From Longispora fulva (GTDB lineage Bacteria > Actinomycetota > Actinomycetes > Mycobacteriales > Micromonosporaceae): a DNA stretch of 64,000 nt. The DNA lies in assembly GCF_015751905.1 (NCBI RefSeq), contig NZ_JADOUF010000001.1, positions 5,890,001 through 5,954,000 on the forward strand, read 5' to 3'. A model generated the notes under the pieces. The model was not told where the DNA came from. It saw only the letters and a list, made by a program, of their open reading frames with translations, and made no database searches. Position 1 is the stretch's first letter. Every line of letters begins with the position of its first letter. This document shows positions 33,531-41,951 of this stretch, one piece after another. The translations under genes were made by a program, and so were the position numbers.

Positions 33531-34469
33531 TCACTCCCCCACCGGGGGTGCCACGATCCGGCCGGCCCGCCGCGCGACCGGCACCCCGCCCGGCAGCTGG
33601 GTGGGGCCCTGGCCCCGCCACGCCGTGACCAGGGCGTCAAGGGCGTCGAGGTGGCCCTTGGTCAGCGCGCCGCCCGGTACGCCCAGCGACAGCGCCCAGC
33701 GGCGCAGCACCCGGCTGCGCAGCGCCGGCCCGAGCGCCGCCAGTTCGGCGACGGCCAGCGAGGTGCCGAGCGGAAAGCGATCGGCTTGCGCGTCGAGCTC
33801 GGCGCAGTCGGCCGCCACCAGTGCGGCCGTGTTCGCCAGGTTCGCCACGACCTTCTCGCCGAGGGTGTCGACCAGCTCGCGGACCCGGGACCGGGCGAAC
33901 CGCGCGTCGGTGTTGTGCGGGTCCTCCCACGGCTCCAGGTCCAGCCCGGCGCAGCCGGCCCGGACCACGGAACGGGGCAGGTCGAGCAGCGGGCGGACGT
34001 ACACGCCGCGTCGGGCCGGCATGCCGGAGATGCCGCGCGGGCCGGAGCCCCGGGCCAGCGCGAGCAGCACCGTCTCGGCCTGGTCGTCGCGGGTGTGGCC
34101 GAGGAGGACTGCGGTCGCCCCGGTCTCGTCGGCGACCCGGGACAACGCCCCGTAGCGGGCCGTGCGGGCGGCGTCCTCGGGGCCGGCGCCGGGGCGGACG
34201 GTGACGGTCTCGACCCGCACCACGTCGAACCGCGAAGCGGCCCAGGCCGCCAGGGCCGCGGCCCGGGAGCCGGAGCCCTCCTGAAGCTGGTGGTCGACCG
34301 TGACCAGGCCGATCCGGTGCCCGGCGCGCTGCCCGACGAACGCGAGCGCCCCGGCCAGGGCCAGCGAGTCGGCCCCGCCGGAACAGGCGACCCAGACCAG
34401 CCCATCATCCGGAAGGGCCCGCCGCACCGCCACCCGGACGGCCGCCACGGCCGGCGGCGGACCCGTCAC
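33531..34469 (-). CDS. tilS: tRNA(Ile)-lysidine synthase
   Basis: TilS converts the wobble C34 of the CAU-anticodon tRNA-Ile to lysidine, so that AUA is read as isoleucine. This 312-aa protein carries the PP-loop ATP-binding motif ([14 protein letters not shown], about residue 30) and [40 protein letters not shown] and RPLLDLPRS complete the N-type ATPase domain. The C-terminal part is short, as in other actinobacteria. The GTG start overlaps the metalloprotease stop (GTGA). Confidence 0.93.
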   Translation of the reverse strand: MTGPPPAVAAVRVAVRRALPDDGLVWVACSGGADSLALAGALAFVGQRAGHRIGLVTVDHQLQEGSGSRAAALAAWAASRFDVVRVETVTVRPGAGPEDAARTARYGALSRVADETGATAVLLGHTRDDQAETVLLALARGSGPRGISGMPARRGVYVRPLLDLPRSVVRAGCAGLDLEPWEDPHNTDARFARSRVRELVDTLGEKVVANLANTAALVAADCAELDAQADRFPLGTSLAVAELAALGPALRSRVLRRWALSLGVPGGALTKGHLDALDALVTAWRGQGPTQLPGGVPVARRAGRIVAPPVGE

Positions 34470-35485
34470 GAGACCCGGGCGACCCACGCCGCGGGATCGG
34501 ACAGCTCCTCGACGTGCGGCAGCGTCTCCGGCGAGGTGAACACCTTGTTGAAGCCGGCCATGCCGACCTGCCCGACGACGGCCGCCACGAACTGCCGGCC
34601 CTCCTCGTACTGCCGCATCTTCACGTCCACGCCCAGCAGCCGGCGGATGAACTTCTCCATCGGGTTCCCCCCGGCGCGGCGCTGGGTGAACTTCGCGCGA
34701 ATGTTCTCCACACTGGGCACGACCTGCGGGCCAACGCCGTCCATCACGAACTCGGCGTGCCCCTCCAGCAGGGTCATCAGCGCCGTGAGCCGGGCGACGA
34801 CGACCTTCTGCGCGGGACTCTGGATGACGTCGAGGATGCTCGACTTCTCGTCCGACAGCGCCTGGAACGCCCGCCGGGCCCGCTCGGAGAACGCCTCGCC
34901 GTCGAGCTTGGAGGCGTCGGCGTAGGCGTGGATCTCGGCGAGGAAGTGGTCGCGCAGCCACGGCACGGCCGTGAACTGGGTCCGGTGGGTCACCTCGTGC
35001 AGGCACACCCACAGCCGGAAGTCGCGCGGGTCCACGTCGAGCTTCTGCTGCACCTCGGAGATGTTCGGCGCGACGAGCAGCAGCTCGCCGGGGGCGCCGG
35101 AGAACACCTCGTACTGCCCGAGGACCTTCGTCGACAGGTACGCCAGCACCGTGCCGGCCTGCGCGCCCGTCACCTTCGCGCCGATCGCGCCGGCCAGGAA
35201 GCCGGGCTGCTGGTCGGTGAGCCGGGGCGCGAGGGTGCCGAACAGGTTCTTCAGGCCCTCGATGTTCACCGCCGCCCAGTCGGCCCGGTCGACCACCTTC
35301 ACCGGCGGCAGATCCGCCGGCGGGAACAGCCCGGTGTACTCCGCGACGTGCGTCGCCGCCTCGTCGGTCAACCTGCGCAGCTCGGAGACCGTCTCCGCCG
35401 CCACCGCGTACGTCACCTTGGGCCCGGAACCGCCGAGTGTCGCTGCGGTCGAGGCGGCCAGCTCCCAGTCCACGAACTGCGTCAT
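34466..35485 (-). CDS. Zinc-dependent metalloprotease, COG5282/DUF2342 family
   Basis: This 339-aa protein has a zincin motif HEVTHRTQF (about residue 180), a third-ligand region further on (LLEGHAEFVMDGVG, about 255) and the family N-terminus MTQFVDWELAASTAATLGGSGP. It is conserved between dacB and tilS in actinobacteria (Rv3626c in M. tuberculosis), but its substrate is unknown. No signal peptide is seen, so it is probably cytoplasmic. Coupled to tilS by GTGA. Confidence 0.9.
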   Translation of the reverse strand: MTQFVDWELAASTAATLGGSGPKVTYAVAAETVSELRRLTDEAATHVAEYTGLFPPADLPPVKVVDRADWAAVNIEGLKNLFGTLAPRLTDQQPGFLAGAIGAKVTGAQAGTVLAYLSTKVLGQYEVFSGAPGELLLVAPNISEVQQKLDVDPRDFRLWVCLHEVTHRTQFTAVPWLRDHFLAEIHAYADASKLDGEAFSERARRAFQALSDEKSSILDVIQSPAQKVVVARLTALMTLLEGHAEFVMDGVGPQVVPSVENIRAKFTQRRAGGNPMEKFIRRLLGVDVKMRQYEEGRQFVAAVVGQVGMAGFNKVFTSPETLPHVEELSDPAAWVARVS

Positions 35486-35489
35486 GGGA

Positions 35490-35987
35490 CTAACGTAGCT
35501 CTTCCCAGCGGATCAGGGCCCGGACGCCGAGTTCGGGATACTCCTCGTAGGCGGTGACCGCCGCGACGCCCAGCCAGGTGGCGCCGGCCCCCTCGACGAG
35601 GGTGCGGGCGGCGCGGGCCTGGGTGCCCGTCTCGACCAGGTCGTCGACGAGGAGCACCCGATCGGTCGGGGTCAGGGCCTCGGGGTCCAGCGCCAGCACC
35701 TCGTACTCGCTGATCCGGGCGGTGTTCAGAGCTGACACCACCTCGGCCGGGGCCTTGCGGAGCGCCAGGAAGCCGAGGCCGAGGTGGGCGGCGACCAACG
35801 GGCCGAGCAGGTAGCCGGAGGACTGGTTGCCGGCGACGACCGTGGGCCGGCCCTCGTGCAGGGCTGCCAGGGCCGGGCCGAGGGCCGACAGGATCTCCGG
35901 ATCACGCCACAGGGCGCGCAGGTGCAGGAAGCCGTCGCCGACGAAGACGGCCCGCTCCTTCAGTACCCGTCGAATCGCTTCGGTCAC
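35490..35987 (-). CDS. Phosphoribosyltransferase, adenine/ComF-like
   Basis: This 165-aa type I phosphoribosyltransferase has the PRPP loop VLLVDDLVETGTQARAA, preceded by a VVAGNQSSGYLLGPLVAAHLG segment like the flexible-loop region of adenine phosphoribosyltransferases. It sits between dacB (GTGA overlap) and the metalloprotease, as an extra gene relative to the M. tuberculosis order. The base specificity cannot be read from sequence; purine salvage is likely. Confidence 0.82.
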   Translation of the reverse strand: MTEAIRRVLKERAVFVGDGFLHLRALWRDPEILSALGPALAALHEGRPTVVAGNQSSGYLLGPLVAAHLGLGFLALRKAPAEVVSALNTARISEYEVLALDPEALTPTDRVLLVDDLVETGTQARAARTLVEGAGATWLGVAAVTAYEEYPELGVRALIRWEELR

Positions 35988-37483
35988 AGCTTCGCCAGCT
36001 GGCCGGCTGCCTTGTCGATCGCCGGCCGCGCGTCGGCGAAGCTCGGCGAGGCGTCCGCCATCACGACGAACACCACGGCCCGGCCACTCTTCGTGGTGAT
36101 CACCCCGGCCAGCGCGTCCACCCCGGTCAGCGTCCCGGTCTTCGCCCGCACGACCCCGGTGCCGTCCGCCGTCGGCGGGTAGCGCGGGTCGAGCCCGCCG
36201 GAGAACCCGGCGACTGGCAGGCCGGTGAACAGGTAGCGCAGCTCCGGGTGGTCCGGCTTGGCGGCGCGGACGAACAGGCCGCCGAGGTAGCTGGCCGGCA
36301 CCTGGTTCTTCGGGGACATCCCGGAGCCGTCGACCTGCCCCGTCGGCGGCGTGAGCCCCAACCCGGCCACCGCTTCCTGAACGCCCTCCATGGCGCCCTC
36401 GAAGGAGGCCTGCTTGCCCCTGCCGAGCGCCGCCTGCCGGGCCAGGGCCTCGGCGAGCACGTTGTCGCTGCGCAGCAACGCGAACTCCACGAGCCGGCCG
36501 ATGGTCGGGGACAGCACCTTGCCGTACTCCCGCGCGCCCACGTCAGCCTTGCCGGCCACGACGCTCACCTTGTCGGTGCTGAGCAGCTTGGCGAACGCCG
36601 ACCCTGCGCTGGCCGCCGGGTCGGGCTGGCGCTTGGCGCCCTCGCCGGCCGGGTCCTTCGGGTCGACCCGGCCGCCGTCGACGGCCAGGGGCACGACGGT
36701 GTTGACCCAGCTGCCGATGTCGGCTGGCGCCCAGCCAGGGCCGGTCCCGGCCCCGGTGAACAGGGAGCTGTCCACGATCACCTTGGTCACGGCCTGCCCG
36801 GCCAGGGCGGTCTTCACCTGGGTGGCGAGGTCGGAGAGCTTGCCGGCGCCCGGGTAGGCCCCCGCGCCGTCGACGGACAGGGTCACGTCGCCGCCGCCGA
36901 TGATCACGACCTCGCCCGGGTTGGGGCCGGCGACGACCTTCGTCTCGATCCGGTACTCCGAGCCCCGGGCCACCAGCGCCGCCGCCGCCGTGGACAGCTT
37001 GATCGTGGAGGCCGGGGTGGCCAGGGTGTCGCCGCTCTTGTCGTAGAGCCGGTCGCCGGTCTCCAGGTCGAGCACGACGGAGGAGACCTTGGGGCCGAGC
37101 CGGGAGTCGGCGAGGGCCGGGCCGAGCGCCTTCGCGACGGAGTCGGCGGTCAGCGGCTGCCCGCTCCGGGTCGCGCCCTCGAGCACCGGCACCGGCTGCT
37201 TCTCGTCAGCGAGGCCCGGCATGAACGCGACGGCGGGCTTCTGCGTCCACGGGCGCAGGGCGGTCGCCGCACCCCCGCCAGCGCTAACCAGAAGAACTAT
37301 GACAAACGCGGCAATCCACTTAACCTTGCCGGATTTTTGTTCCACTGTGGGCGGGTTTGCCGGAAGCACGGCCGCGACGGACTGTGATGAGCCGTACACT
37401 GTCCCCGTCGAGGGGCGTGCATCGTAGCGCCCTCCGGTCACGGGTGGCTCCGAGCCCGCCGCTTGTGTGCTATGCCTCCCCAT
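35984..37483 (-). CDS. dacB: D-alanyl-D-alanine carboxypeptidase/endopeptidase (S13, PBP4 type)
   Basis: This 499-aa low-molecular-mass penicillin-binding protein trims peptidoglycan stem peptides outside the membrane. A cytoplasmic N-terminus of ~55 residues precedes one helix (WIAAFVIVLLVSAGGGAATAL). The three penicillin-binding motifs are present: SxxK (PASTIKLS, about residue 160), SxN (LLRSDNVLAE) and KTG (VRAKTGTLTG). Length and spacing match the S13 family. It heads the minus-strand run that continues into tilS, hpt and ftsH, with ppa divergent. Confidence 0.93.
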   Translation of the reverse strand: MGRHSTQAAGSEPPVTGGRYDARPSTGTVYGSSQSVAAVLPANPPTVEQKSGKVKWIAAFVIVLLVSAGGGAATALRPWTQKPAVAFMPGLADEKQPVPVLEGATRSGQPLTADSVAKALGPALADSRLGPKVSSVVLDLETGDRLYDKSGDTLATPASTIKLSTAAAALVARGSEYRIETKVVAGPNPGEVVIIGGGDVTLSVDGAGAYPGAGKLSDLATQVKTALAGQAVTKVIVDSSLFTGAGTGPGWAPADIGSWVNTVVPLAVDGGRVDPKDPAGEGAKRQPDPAASAGSAFAKLLSTDKVSVVAGKADVGAREYGKVLSPTIGRLVEFALLRSDNVLAEALARQAALGRGKQASFEGAMEGVQEAVAGLGLTPPTGQVDGSGMSPKNQVPASYLGGLFVRAAKPDHPELRYLFTGLPVAGFSGGLDPRYPPTADGTGVVRAKTGTLTGVDALAGVITTKSGRAVVFVVMADASPSFADARPAIDKAAGQLAKL

Positions 37484-37562
37484 GAGCCCCCACTTTCTCC
37501 GTACGCCCAGCCTTACACGAGACTAGATTGGATAATCAGTGATGCGCGACAAGGGAGATGGC

Positions 37563-38093
37563 GTGGAGTTCGAGGTAACGATCGAAATCCCCAAGGGTCA
37601 CCGGAACAAGTACGAAGTTGACCACGCCACCGGTCGCATCCGCCTCGACCGTACCTTGTTCACGTCGACGCAGTACCCGGCCGACTACGGCTTCATCGAG
37701 GGTACGTTGGGCGAGGACGGCGACCCGCTGGACGCGCTGGTGCTACTGCCCGAACCGACGTTCCCCGGCTGCCTGATCCGCTGCCGCGCCATCGGCATGT
37801 TCCGCATGACCGATGAGAAGGGCGGCGACGACAAGGTCCTGTGCGTGCCGGCCAACGACCCGCGCCAGGAGCACCTCCGCGACATCAACCACCTGCCGGT
37901 CTTCGACAAGCTCGAGATCCAGCACTTCTTCGAGGTCTACAAGGACCTCGAGCCCGGCAAGAGCGTCGAGGGCGCCAGCTGGGTCGGCCGCGTCGAGGCC
38001 GAGGCCGAGGTCGAGGCGTCCCGCAAGCGGCTCGCCGACTCCGGCGGCCACGAGGTCCCGGTCGCCCCGAACGCGACCCCGCTCGACCACTAG
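37563..38093 (+). CDS. ppa: Inorganic pyrophosphatase
   Basis: Ppa hydrolyses pyrophosphate and so drives biosynthetic reactions. The 176-aa protein starts at GTG ([20 protein letters not shown]), with AAGGGAG 5 nt upstream; an earlier ATG at 37539 is less likely. The metal-binding signature [11 protein letters not shown] and [16 protein letters not shown] are intact, as is [10 protein letters not shown]. The C-terminus is ~14 residues longer than in M. tuberculosis. It is divergent from dacB, a conserved arrangement. An AT-rich GATAAT (37531-37536) may be its -10 element. Confidence 0.96.
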   Translation: MEFEVTIEIPKGHRNKYEVDHATGRIRLDRTLFTSTQYPADYGFIEGTLGEDGDPLDALVLLPEPTFPGCLIRCRAIGMFRMTDEKGGDDKVLCVPANDPRQEHLRDINHLPVFDKLEIQHFFEVYKDLEPGKSVEGASWVGRVEAEAEVEASRKRLADSGGHEVPVAPNATPLDH

Positions 38094-38103
38094 GCACCCG
38101 GTC

Positions 38104-38135
38104 AACGGCCCGTCTCATACTTGAGGCGGGCCGTT
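38104..38135. terminator. Terminator after ppa
   Basis: AACGGCCCG (38104-38112) pairs with CGGGCCGTT (38127-38135). The stem continues inward for four more pairs (one G-U) to a 6-nt loop. It starts 10 bp after the ppa stop. Confidence 0.8.
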
Positions 38136-38147
38136 ACCCTTGCCGGC

Positions 38148-38954
38148 ATGACTACCCCAACCCCTCCCGGCTGGTACCCAGATCCGTCCGGCACGGCTGC
38201 CCAGCGTTGGTGGGACGGCCAGAAGTGGACCGAGCACACCCAGGGCGCGAAGCCCGTGGACTGGGAGTTGTCCGTCGACGGGGCGCACAACCCCGCCCGG
38301 ATCGCGCAGCAGGTCCAGCAGGGTGCCGGCGTCGCGCCCACCCAGCAGGGCGGCGGCTCGCTGTTCACCGAGCCCGTGCTCGTCGTGAACCAGAAGACGA
38401 AGCTGATCGAGGTCAACAACGAGTACTCGGTGTTCGACCAGCAGGGCCGCCAGCTCGGCACCGTGGTTCAGGTCGGCCAGAGCACCCTGAAGAAGGTCGT
38501 CCGCTTCCTCGGCAGCTACGACCAGTTCTTCACCCACAAGCTCGAGGTCCGCGACAACGCCGGAACCGTGCAGCTCCTGCTCACCCGCCCGGCGAAGGTC
38601 ATGAAGTCCCGGGTGATCGTGCAGCGCGGCGACGGCCAGCAGATCGGCGAGATCGTCCAGCAGAACATGATCGGCAAGATCCGGTTCGCCCTGATGTACA
38701 ACGGGCAGCAGATCGGCGAGATCCGCGCGGAGAACTGGCGCGCGTGGAACTTCTCGATCGTCGACCACACCGGCCAGGAGATCGCCCGGATCACCAAGAC
38801 CTGGGAGGGCCTGCTGCGCACCGCCTTCACCACGGCCGACAACTATGTCGTGCAGATCCACCGGCCGCTCCAGGATCCGCTGCTCAGCATGGTGGTGGCG
38901 TCGGCGCTGACCGTGGACACCGCCCTGAAGCAGGACGAGCGAGGCCTGGGCTAA
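38148..38954 (+). CDS. DUF2510 plus phospholipid scramblase-like (LOR) protein
   Basis: In this 268-aa protein the N-terminal DUF2510 motif (PPGWYPDPSGTAAQRWWDGQKWTEHT) is a short actinobacterial module often found on membrane-associated proteins. The C-terminal ~190 residues have repeated beta-strand pairs (VVNQKTKLIEVNNEYSVFD; FTHKLEVRDNAG; IVQRGDGQQIGEI; MYNGQQIGEI) of the LURP-one/scramblase beta-barrel. No strong membrane helix is visible. Function in bacteria is unknown. Its stop codon is part of a 26-bp element that recurs at 54.5 kb. Confidence 0.85.
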   Translation: MTTPTPPGWYPDPSGTAAQRWWDGQKWTEHTQGAKPVDWELSVDGAHNPARIAQQVQQGAGVAPTQQGGGSLFTEPVLVVNQKTKLIEVNNEYSVFDQQGRQLGTVVQVGQSTLKKVVRFLGSYDQFFTHKLEVRDNAGTVQLLLTRPAKVMKSRVIVQRGDGQQIGEIVQQNMIGKIRFALMYNGQQIGEIRAENWRAWNFSIVDHTGQEIARITKTWEGLLRTAFTTADNYVVQIHRPLQDPLLSMVVASALTVDTALKQDERGLG

Positions 38955-38979
38955 AACCCATTCTTCGGGTACGCCGCGT
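38954..38979 (+). repeat. Dispersed 26-bp intergenic element, copy 1
   Basis: AAACCCATTC-TTCGGG-TACGCCGCGT begins on the last base of a TAA stop codon. It matches 24 of 26 positions of the copy at 54516-54541. The rest of the 38955-39114 gap shows no gene. Confidence 0.75.
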
Positions 38980-39114
38980 TCCCGACCCGGTTTCCGTCGG
39001 TCGTCGGGGCGTGCCAGCGGTGCGGGGTGCCCTGCCCCGGCCCCCGCACCTCTTCCCGCCCGGCCGGAGGCGTGGCGGTCTATCCAGCGCGTGGCCGCAC
39101 CCGCCGGCTCGGCG

Positions 39115-39813
39115 TCAGGCGTTCACCGTGAAGCCACGGCCCGGGTCCGACGGCGGGGCGGCTGGAACGTAGCTGGCCTCTTCCAGTCGGCCGGCCCAGC
39201 CCGCCGGGTCGAACGCGGTCACCGCACCGAGCACTCGGGCCCCCAGGTCGGCGGCGGCCAGGAGCACCTCGGGTCCCGCGTAGGCCCCGGCCACGGCCGT
39301 GCGGACGGCGACGGCCTCCGCCGACCCGAGCGCCGCGGCCAGGGCGTCGGCCATGTCCGACCGCACCGCGTACATCCAGTCGCTGACCTGCGCCGCGTAC
39401 TCCGCCGTCGCCTCCGCGCGCGCGATCACGGTCTCCTGGTGCGCGCGCAGCCCCGTCCAATGCGCCCCGAACCGCGTCGCGGCCGGCCCGGTCCACTCCA
39501 GCACGGCCTCGGGCAGCGGCCCGGGCACCGGCGGCGGGGTCAGGGGCGGCCGGAGCGCCGCGGCGAACTCCAGTGCCCCGCCGGGCAGGACCCGCCACCG
39601 GGCGATCAGCGCCAGCACCGGGTGACCGGCGGGAGCGCCGCCCTCGTCGAGCAGCCGGTCGACCCGGCCGAGCAGGTCCCGCCCGGACGGGAGGAGCCGG
39701 TCCAAAGCCGCCGACTGCCGCCGGTCCACCCGGTGCCGCCCGGTCGCCGGACTCCGTCCGCCGTGCCGCACCCGCCCCGCCGAGGCCGACGACGCCCGGG
39801 TGAGGTCAGCCAT
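39115..39813 (-). CDS. WXG-like/ESX-associated alpha-helical protein
   Basis: This 232-aa protein has a basic N-terminus and a Pro-rich centre (RPPLTPPPVPGPLPEA). A helical region follows with EWTGPAATRFGAHWTGLRAHQ, a W-x-G-like turn followed by long helices, as in WXG100/PPE-type substrates. It is last in a three-gene set after YbaB-like and EspC-like genes, a common neighbourhood of type VII secretion effectors in actinomycetes. No ESX core genes are in the window. The upstream stop overlaps its start by 8 nt. Confidence 0.65.
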   Translation of the reverse strand: MADLTRASSASAGRVRHGGRSPATGRHRVDRRQSAALDRLLPSGRDLLGRVDRLLDEGGAPAGHPVLALIARWRVLPGGALEFAAALRPPLTPPPVPGPLPEAVLEWTGPAATRFGAHWTGLRAHQETVIARAEATAEYAAQVSDWMYAVRSDMADALAAALGSAEAVAVRTAVAGAYAGPEVLLAAADLGARVLGAVTAFDPAGWAGRLEEASYVPAAPPSDPGRGFTVNA

Positions 39814-40066
39814 CGAGGGTGTCCGTGGTCGCGTAGCGGTCGGCGGCCGTTCGCAGGTCATGGGCCGTCGCCGCGAGCCGGGCACGCTGGGCGGCCTCCT
39901 CGGCGGCCCGGGCGGTCAGGGCCGCCGTCCACTGGGCGTGCACGGCCCGACCGAGTTCCCCCAGGCCGCCCTGCGCCCCGCCGCCGAAGTCCTCCGGGCC
40001 ATGGGCCCCGTGCTCCGGGCCCTGGGCTCCGGGGGTGATGGCGGCGGCGAACTGTTCGGGGGTCAT
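39806..40066 (-). CDS. EspC/DUF2580-like ESX-associated protein
   Basis: This 86-aa protein has a Gly-rich N-terminal third and one long helix ending LAATAHDLRTAADRYATTD, the typical C-terminal pattern of EspC-like (DUF2580) secretion-associated proteins. ATGA overlap couples it to the YbaB-like gene. Identification rests on the C-terminal pattern and context. Confidence 0.6.
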   Translation of the reverse strand: MTPEQFAAAITPGAQGPEHGAHGPEDFGGGAQGGLGELGRAVHAQWTAALTARAAEEAAQRARLAATAHDLRTAADRYATTDTLDG

Positions 40067-40365
40067 CGGGGCACCAGGGGCGGATAGTCCCCCAACTCCT
40101 TCGCGCGAACCTTCTCCCGGGCCCAGGTGGCGGCCTCGCGCGCCGAGCGCAGGGTCTCCAGGATGTCGGCGCGGCTGTGCCCGTCGACCGTCACGGCCCG
40201 GATCTCGCCGTCCGCCGCGACCGTGACCTCGACGTTCCCGTCGGGCGAGCGCACGATCACCTCGACGGCGCGGACCGCGCGCTCGTACGCCACCTGGCGG
40301 GCCTCGATGCGCTCGTAGCGCGCGACGGCCTCGTCGGTCCAGGCCGGGTCGTACTCGGGGGGCAT
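40063..40365 (-). CDS. YbaB/EbfC-family DNA-binding protein
   Basis: This 100-aa protein has a core (VRSPDGNVEVTVAADGEIRAVTVDG) that matches the YbaB/EbfC fold seen in nucleoid-associated proteins. A helix of the divergent ESX-linked subgroup follows. A good Shine-Dalgarno (AAAGGGA) precedes the start at MPPEYDP. It is first in the three-gene minus-strand set; homologues commonly precede EspC-like and WXG genes. Direct DNA binding is not demonstrated for this subgroup. Confidence 0.75.
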   Translation of the reverse strand: MPPEYDPAWTDEAVARYERIEARQVAYERAVRAVEVIVRSPDGNVEVTVAADGEIRAVTVDGHSRADILETLRSAREAATWAREKVRAKELGDYPPLVPR

Positions 40366-40400
40366 CGATCGTCCCTTTTGGATGGTGAACGTTTGCCATC

Positions 40401-40424
40401 GGAGATTACCTATCAATGATCTCC
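40401..40424. promoter_or_regulatory. Inverted repeat in divergent promoter region
   Basis: GGAGAT-(12 nt)-ATCTCC lies between the YbaB-like gene and the M15-like peptidase gene. The spacer holds an AT-rich TATCAAT that could be a -10 element. The binding protein is unknown. Confidence 0.35.
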
Positions 40425-40445
40425 TTGGGAAGGGAAGATGGAGAC

Positions 40446-41240
40446 ATGTCCGCCTGGGACAGCGAGTTCGCACCACCCCGCCTGGCCGCGTTCGGCGAGG
40501 CGGTGCGGGCGGCATTCCATCTCGGACCGCTCGCCATCGGCACGAAGGGTGACGCAAACCATACGTATGGTTATCACCGTTCCCGCAGCTGGATCATGAT
40601 CGACGGGGACGGCGACGACGACTACTCCGTCCAGGTGCCGCTCGACCAGGGCGGCGACGGCAACTGGATCTCCGCGATCGACATCAGTCTCGACAGTGAG
40701 CGGATGGCCGCCGTGACCGGCAGGCTGCTCGAGGCCGTCCGCGCGGGAGACCCCCGGCTGGCCGCCGTGCGCGAGTTCTACGGCACGGTCGACGGCCGGA
40801 CGGTGGTCGGCTGGGACACCGCGTACCACCGGGCGGTCACCGCCGACGACAGCCACCTGTGGCATGTGCACCTCAGCTTCTACCGGTCCCGGGCGGACTC
40901 CGATCACGCGGACGTGCTCGCCGTCCTGACCGCCGAGGGAGGATCCATGGACGACTATGGCCCGTACGGAAAGCCCGCCGTCGTCGGCGACCGCACACTG
41001 GCGGTGATGATGGCCGACCTGTGGTATCAGGAACTGGCCGACAGCAGCCCGTTCATCCCCGGCCGTCCCAGCCGGCGCACCGAGCGGCTGGCCCGGATCG
41101 AGGCGAGCCTCGCAGAGATCCGCCGCGACCTCGCCCGGATCAGCGCCGGGAACGTGGACGTGCAGGCGCTCGCCGAGGCGCTCAAACCGTTCATCGGGGC
41201 CGCGGTGGCCGCCGAGCTGGCCAGACGCCTCCAGGAGTAG
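40446..41240 (+). CDS. M15-like peptidase domain protein, phage-endolysin type
   Basis: In this 264-aa protein residues 30-160 show the pattern of actinophage and actinomycete M15-like (VanY-type) peptidases: DANHTYGYHRSRS, later SAIDISLD, and DSHLWHVHLSFYRS, giving candidate zinc ligands His, Asp and His. No signal peptide is seen. The C-terminal ~80 residues are helical with a coiled-coil stretch (RTERLARIEASLAEIRRDL) and resemble phage structural or lysis proteins. GGAAGGGAAG precedes the ATG at 40446. It could be a domesticated phage gene. Confidence 0.72.
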   Translation: MSAWDSEFAPPRLAAFGEAVRAAFHLGPLAIGTKGDANHTYGYHRSRSWIMIDGDGDDDYSVQVPLDQGGDGNWISAIDISLDSERMAAVTGRLLEAVRAGDPRLAAVREFYGTVDGRTVVGWDTAYHRAVTADDSHLWHVHLSFYRSRADSDHADVLAVLTAEGGSMDDYGPYGKPAVVGDRTLAVMMADLWYQELADSSPFIPGRPSRRTERLARIEASLAEIRRDLARISAGNVDVQALAEALKPFIGAAVAAELARRLQE

Positions 41241-41279
41241 GCCACAACTTCTCCACAAGCAGGTACTACGGTCAGTCCC

Positions 41280-41951
41280 GTGAATCAACGTCGTGTCCTG
41301 GTCGTGGAGGACGAGCCGACCATCGCCCAGTCCGTCGCGGCCCGGCTGCGGGGCGAGGGCTACCTCGTCGACATCGCGGGGGACGGGCCGTCGGCGGTGT
41401 CGGCCGCCGCCGCGTACCCGCCGGACATCGTCGTGCTCGACGTCATGCTGCCCGGGTTCGACGGGCTGGAGGTGTGCCGGCGGATCCAGGCGGACCGGCC
41501 GGTGCCCGTACTCATGGTGACGGCCCGCGGGGACGAGACGGACATGCTGATCGGCCTCGGGGTGGGCGCCGACGACTACCTGACGAAGCCGTTCAGCATG
41601 CGCGAGCTGGCCGCCAGGGTCGCGGTGCTCCTGCGCAGGGTGGACCGGGCGGCGAGCGTCACGCCCCGCCAGCTCGGGCCGCTGCGGATCAACGCCGCGG
41701 AGCGCCGGGTGTTCCTGGAGGAGACGGAGGTGCACCTGACTCCGACCGAGTTCGACCTGCTCAGCAGCCTGGCGACCCGACCGAGGGCCGTGCACAGCCG
41801 CGAGCAGCTGCTGTCGACGGTGTGGGGCTGGTCGGACGCGTTCGCGAGCCGGACCGTGGACAGCCACATCAAGAGCCTGCGCCGCAAGATCGGGGCCGAG
41901 CTGATCCGGACCGTGCACGGCGTCGGCTACGCCCTGGAGGTCCCCCGGTGA
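41280..41951 (+). CDS. OmpR/PhoB-family response regulator
   Basis: This 223-aa regulator has a receiver domain with VVEDEP, phosphoacceptor Asp in VVLDVMLPGFDG and Lys in YLTKPFSMREL. A winged-helix domain follows (about residues 130-222; LTPTEFDLLSSLATRPRAVHSREQLLSTVWG; RTVDSHIKSLRRKIG; TVHGVGYALE). GTG start. The stop overlaps the kinase GTG (GTGA). The targets are unknown; the Ser/Thr kinase or the divergent peptidase are possibilities by proximity only. Confidence 0.95.
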   Translation: MNQRRVLVVEDEPTIAQSVAARLRGEGYLVDIAGDGPSAVSAAAAYPPDIVVLDVMLPGFDGLEVCRRIQADRPVPVLMVTARGDETDMLIGLGVGADDYLTKPFSMRELAARVAVLLRRVDRAASVTPRQLGPLRINAAERRVFLEETEVHLTPTEFDLLSSLATRPRAVHSREQLLSTVWGWSDAFASRTVDSHIKSLRRKIGAELIRTVHGVGYALEVPR

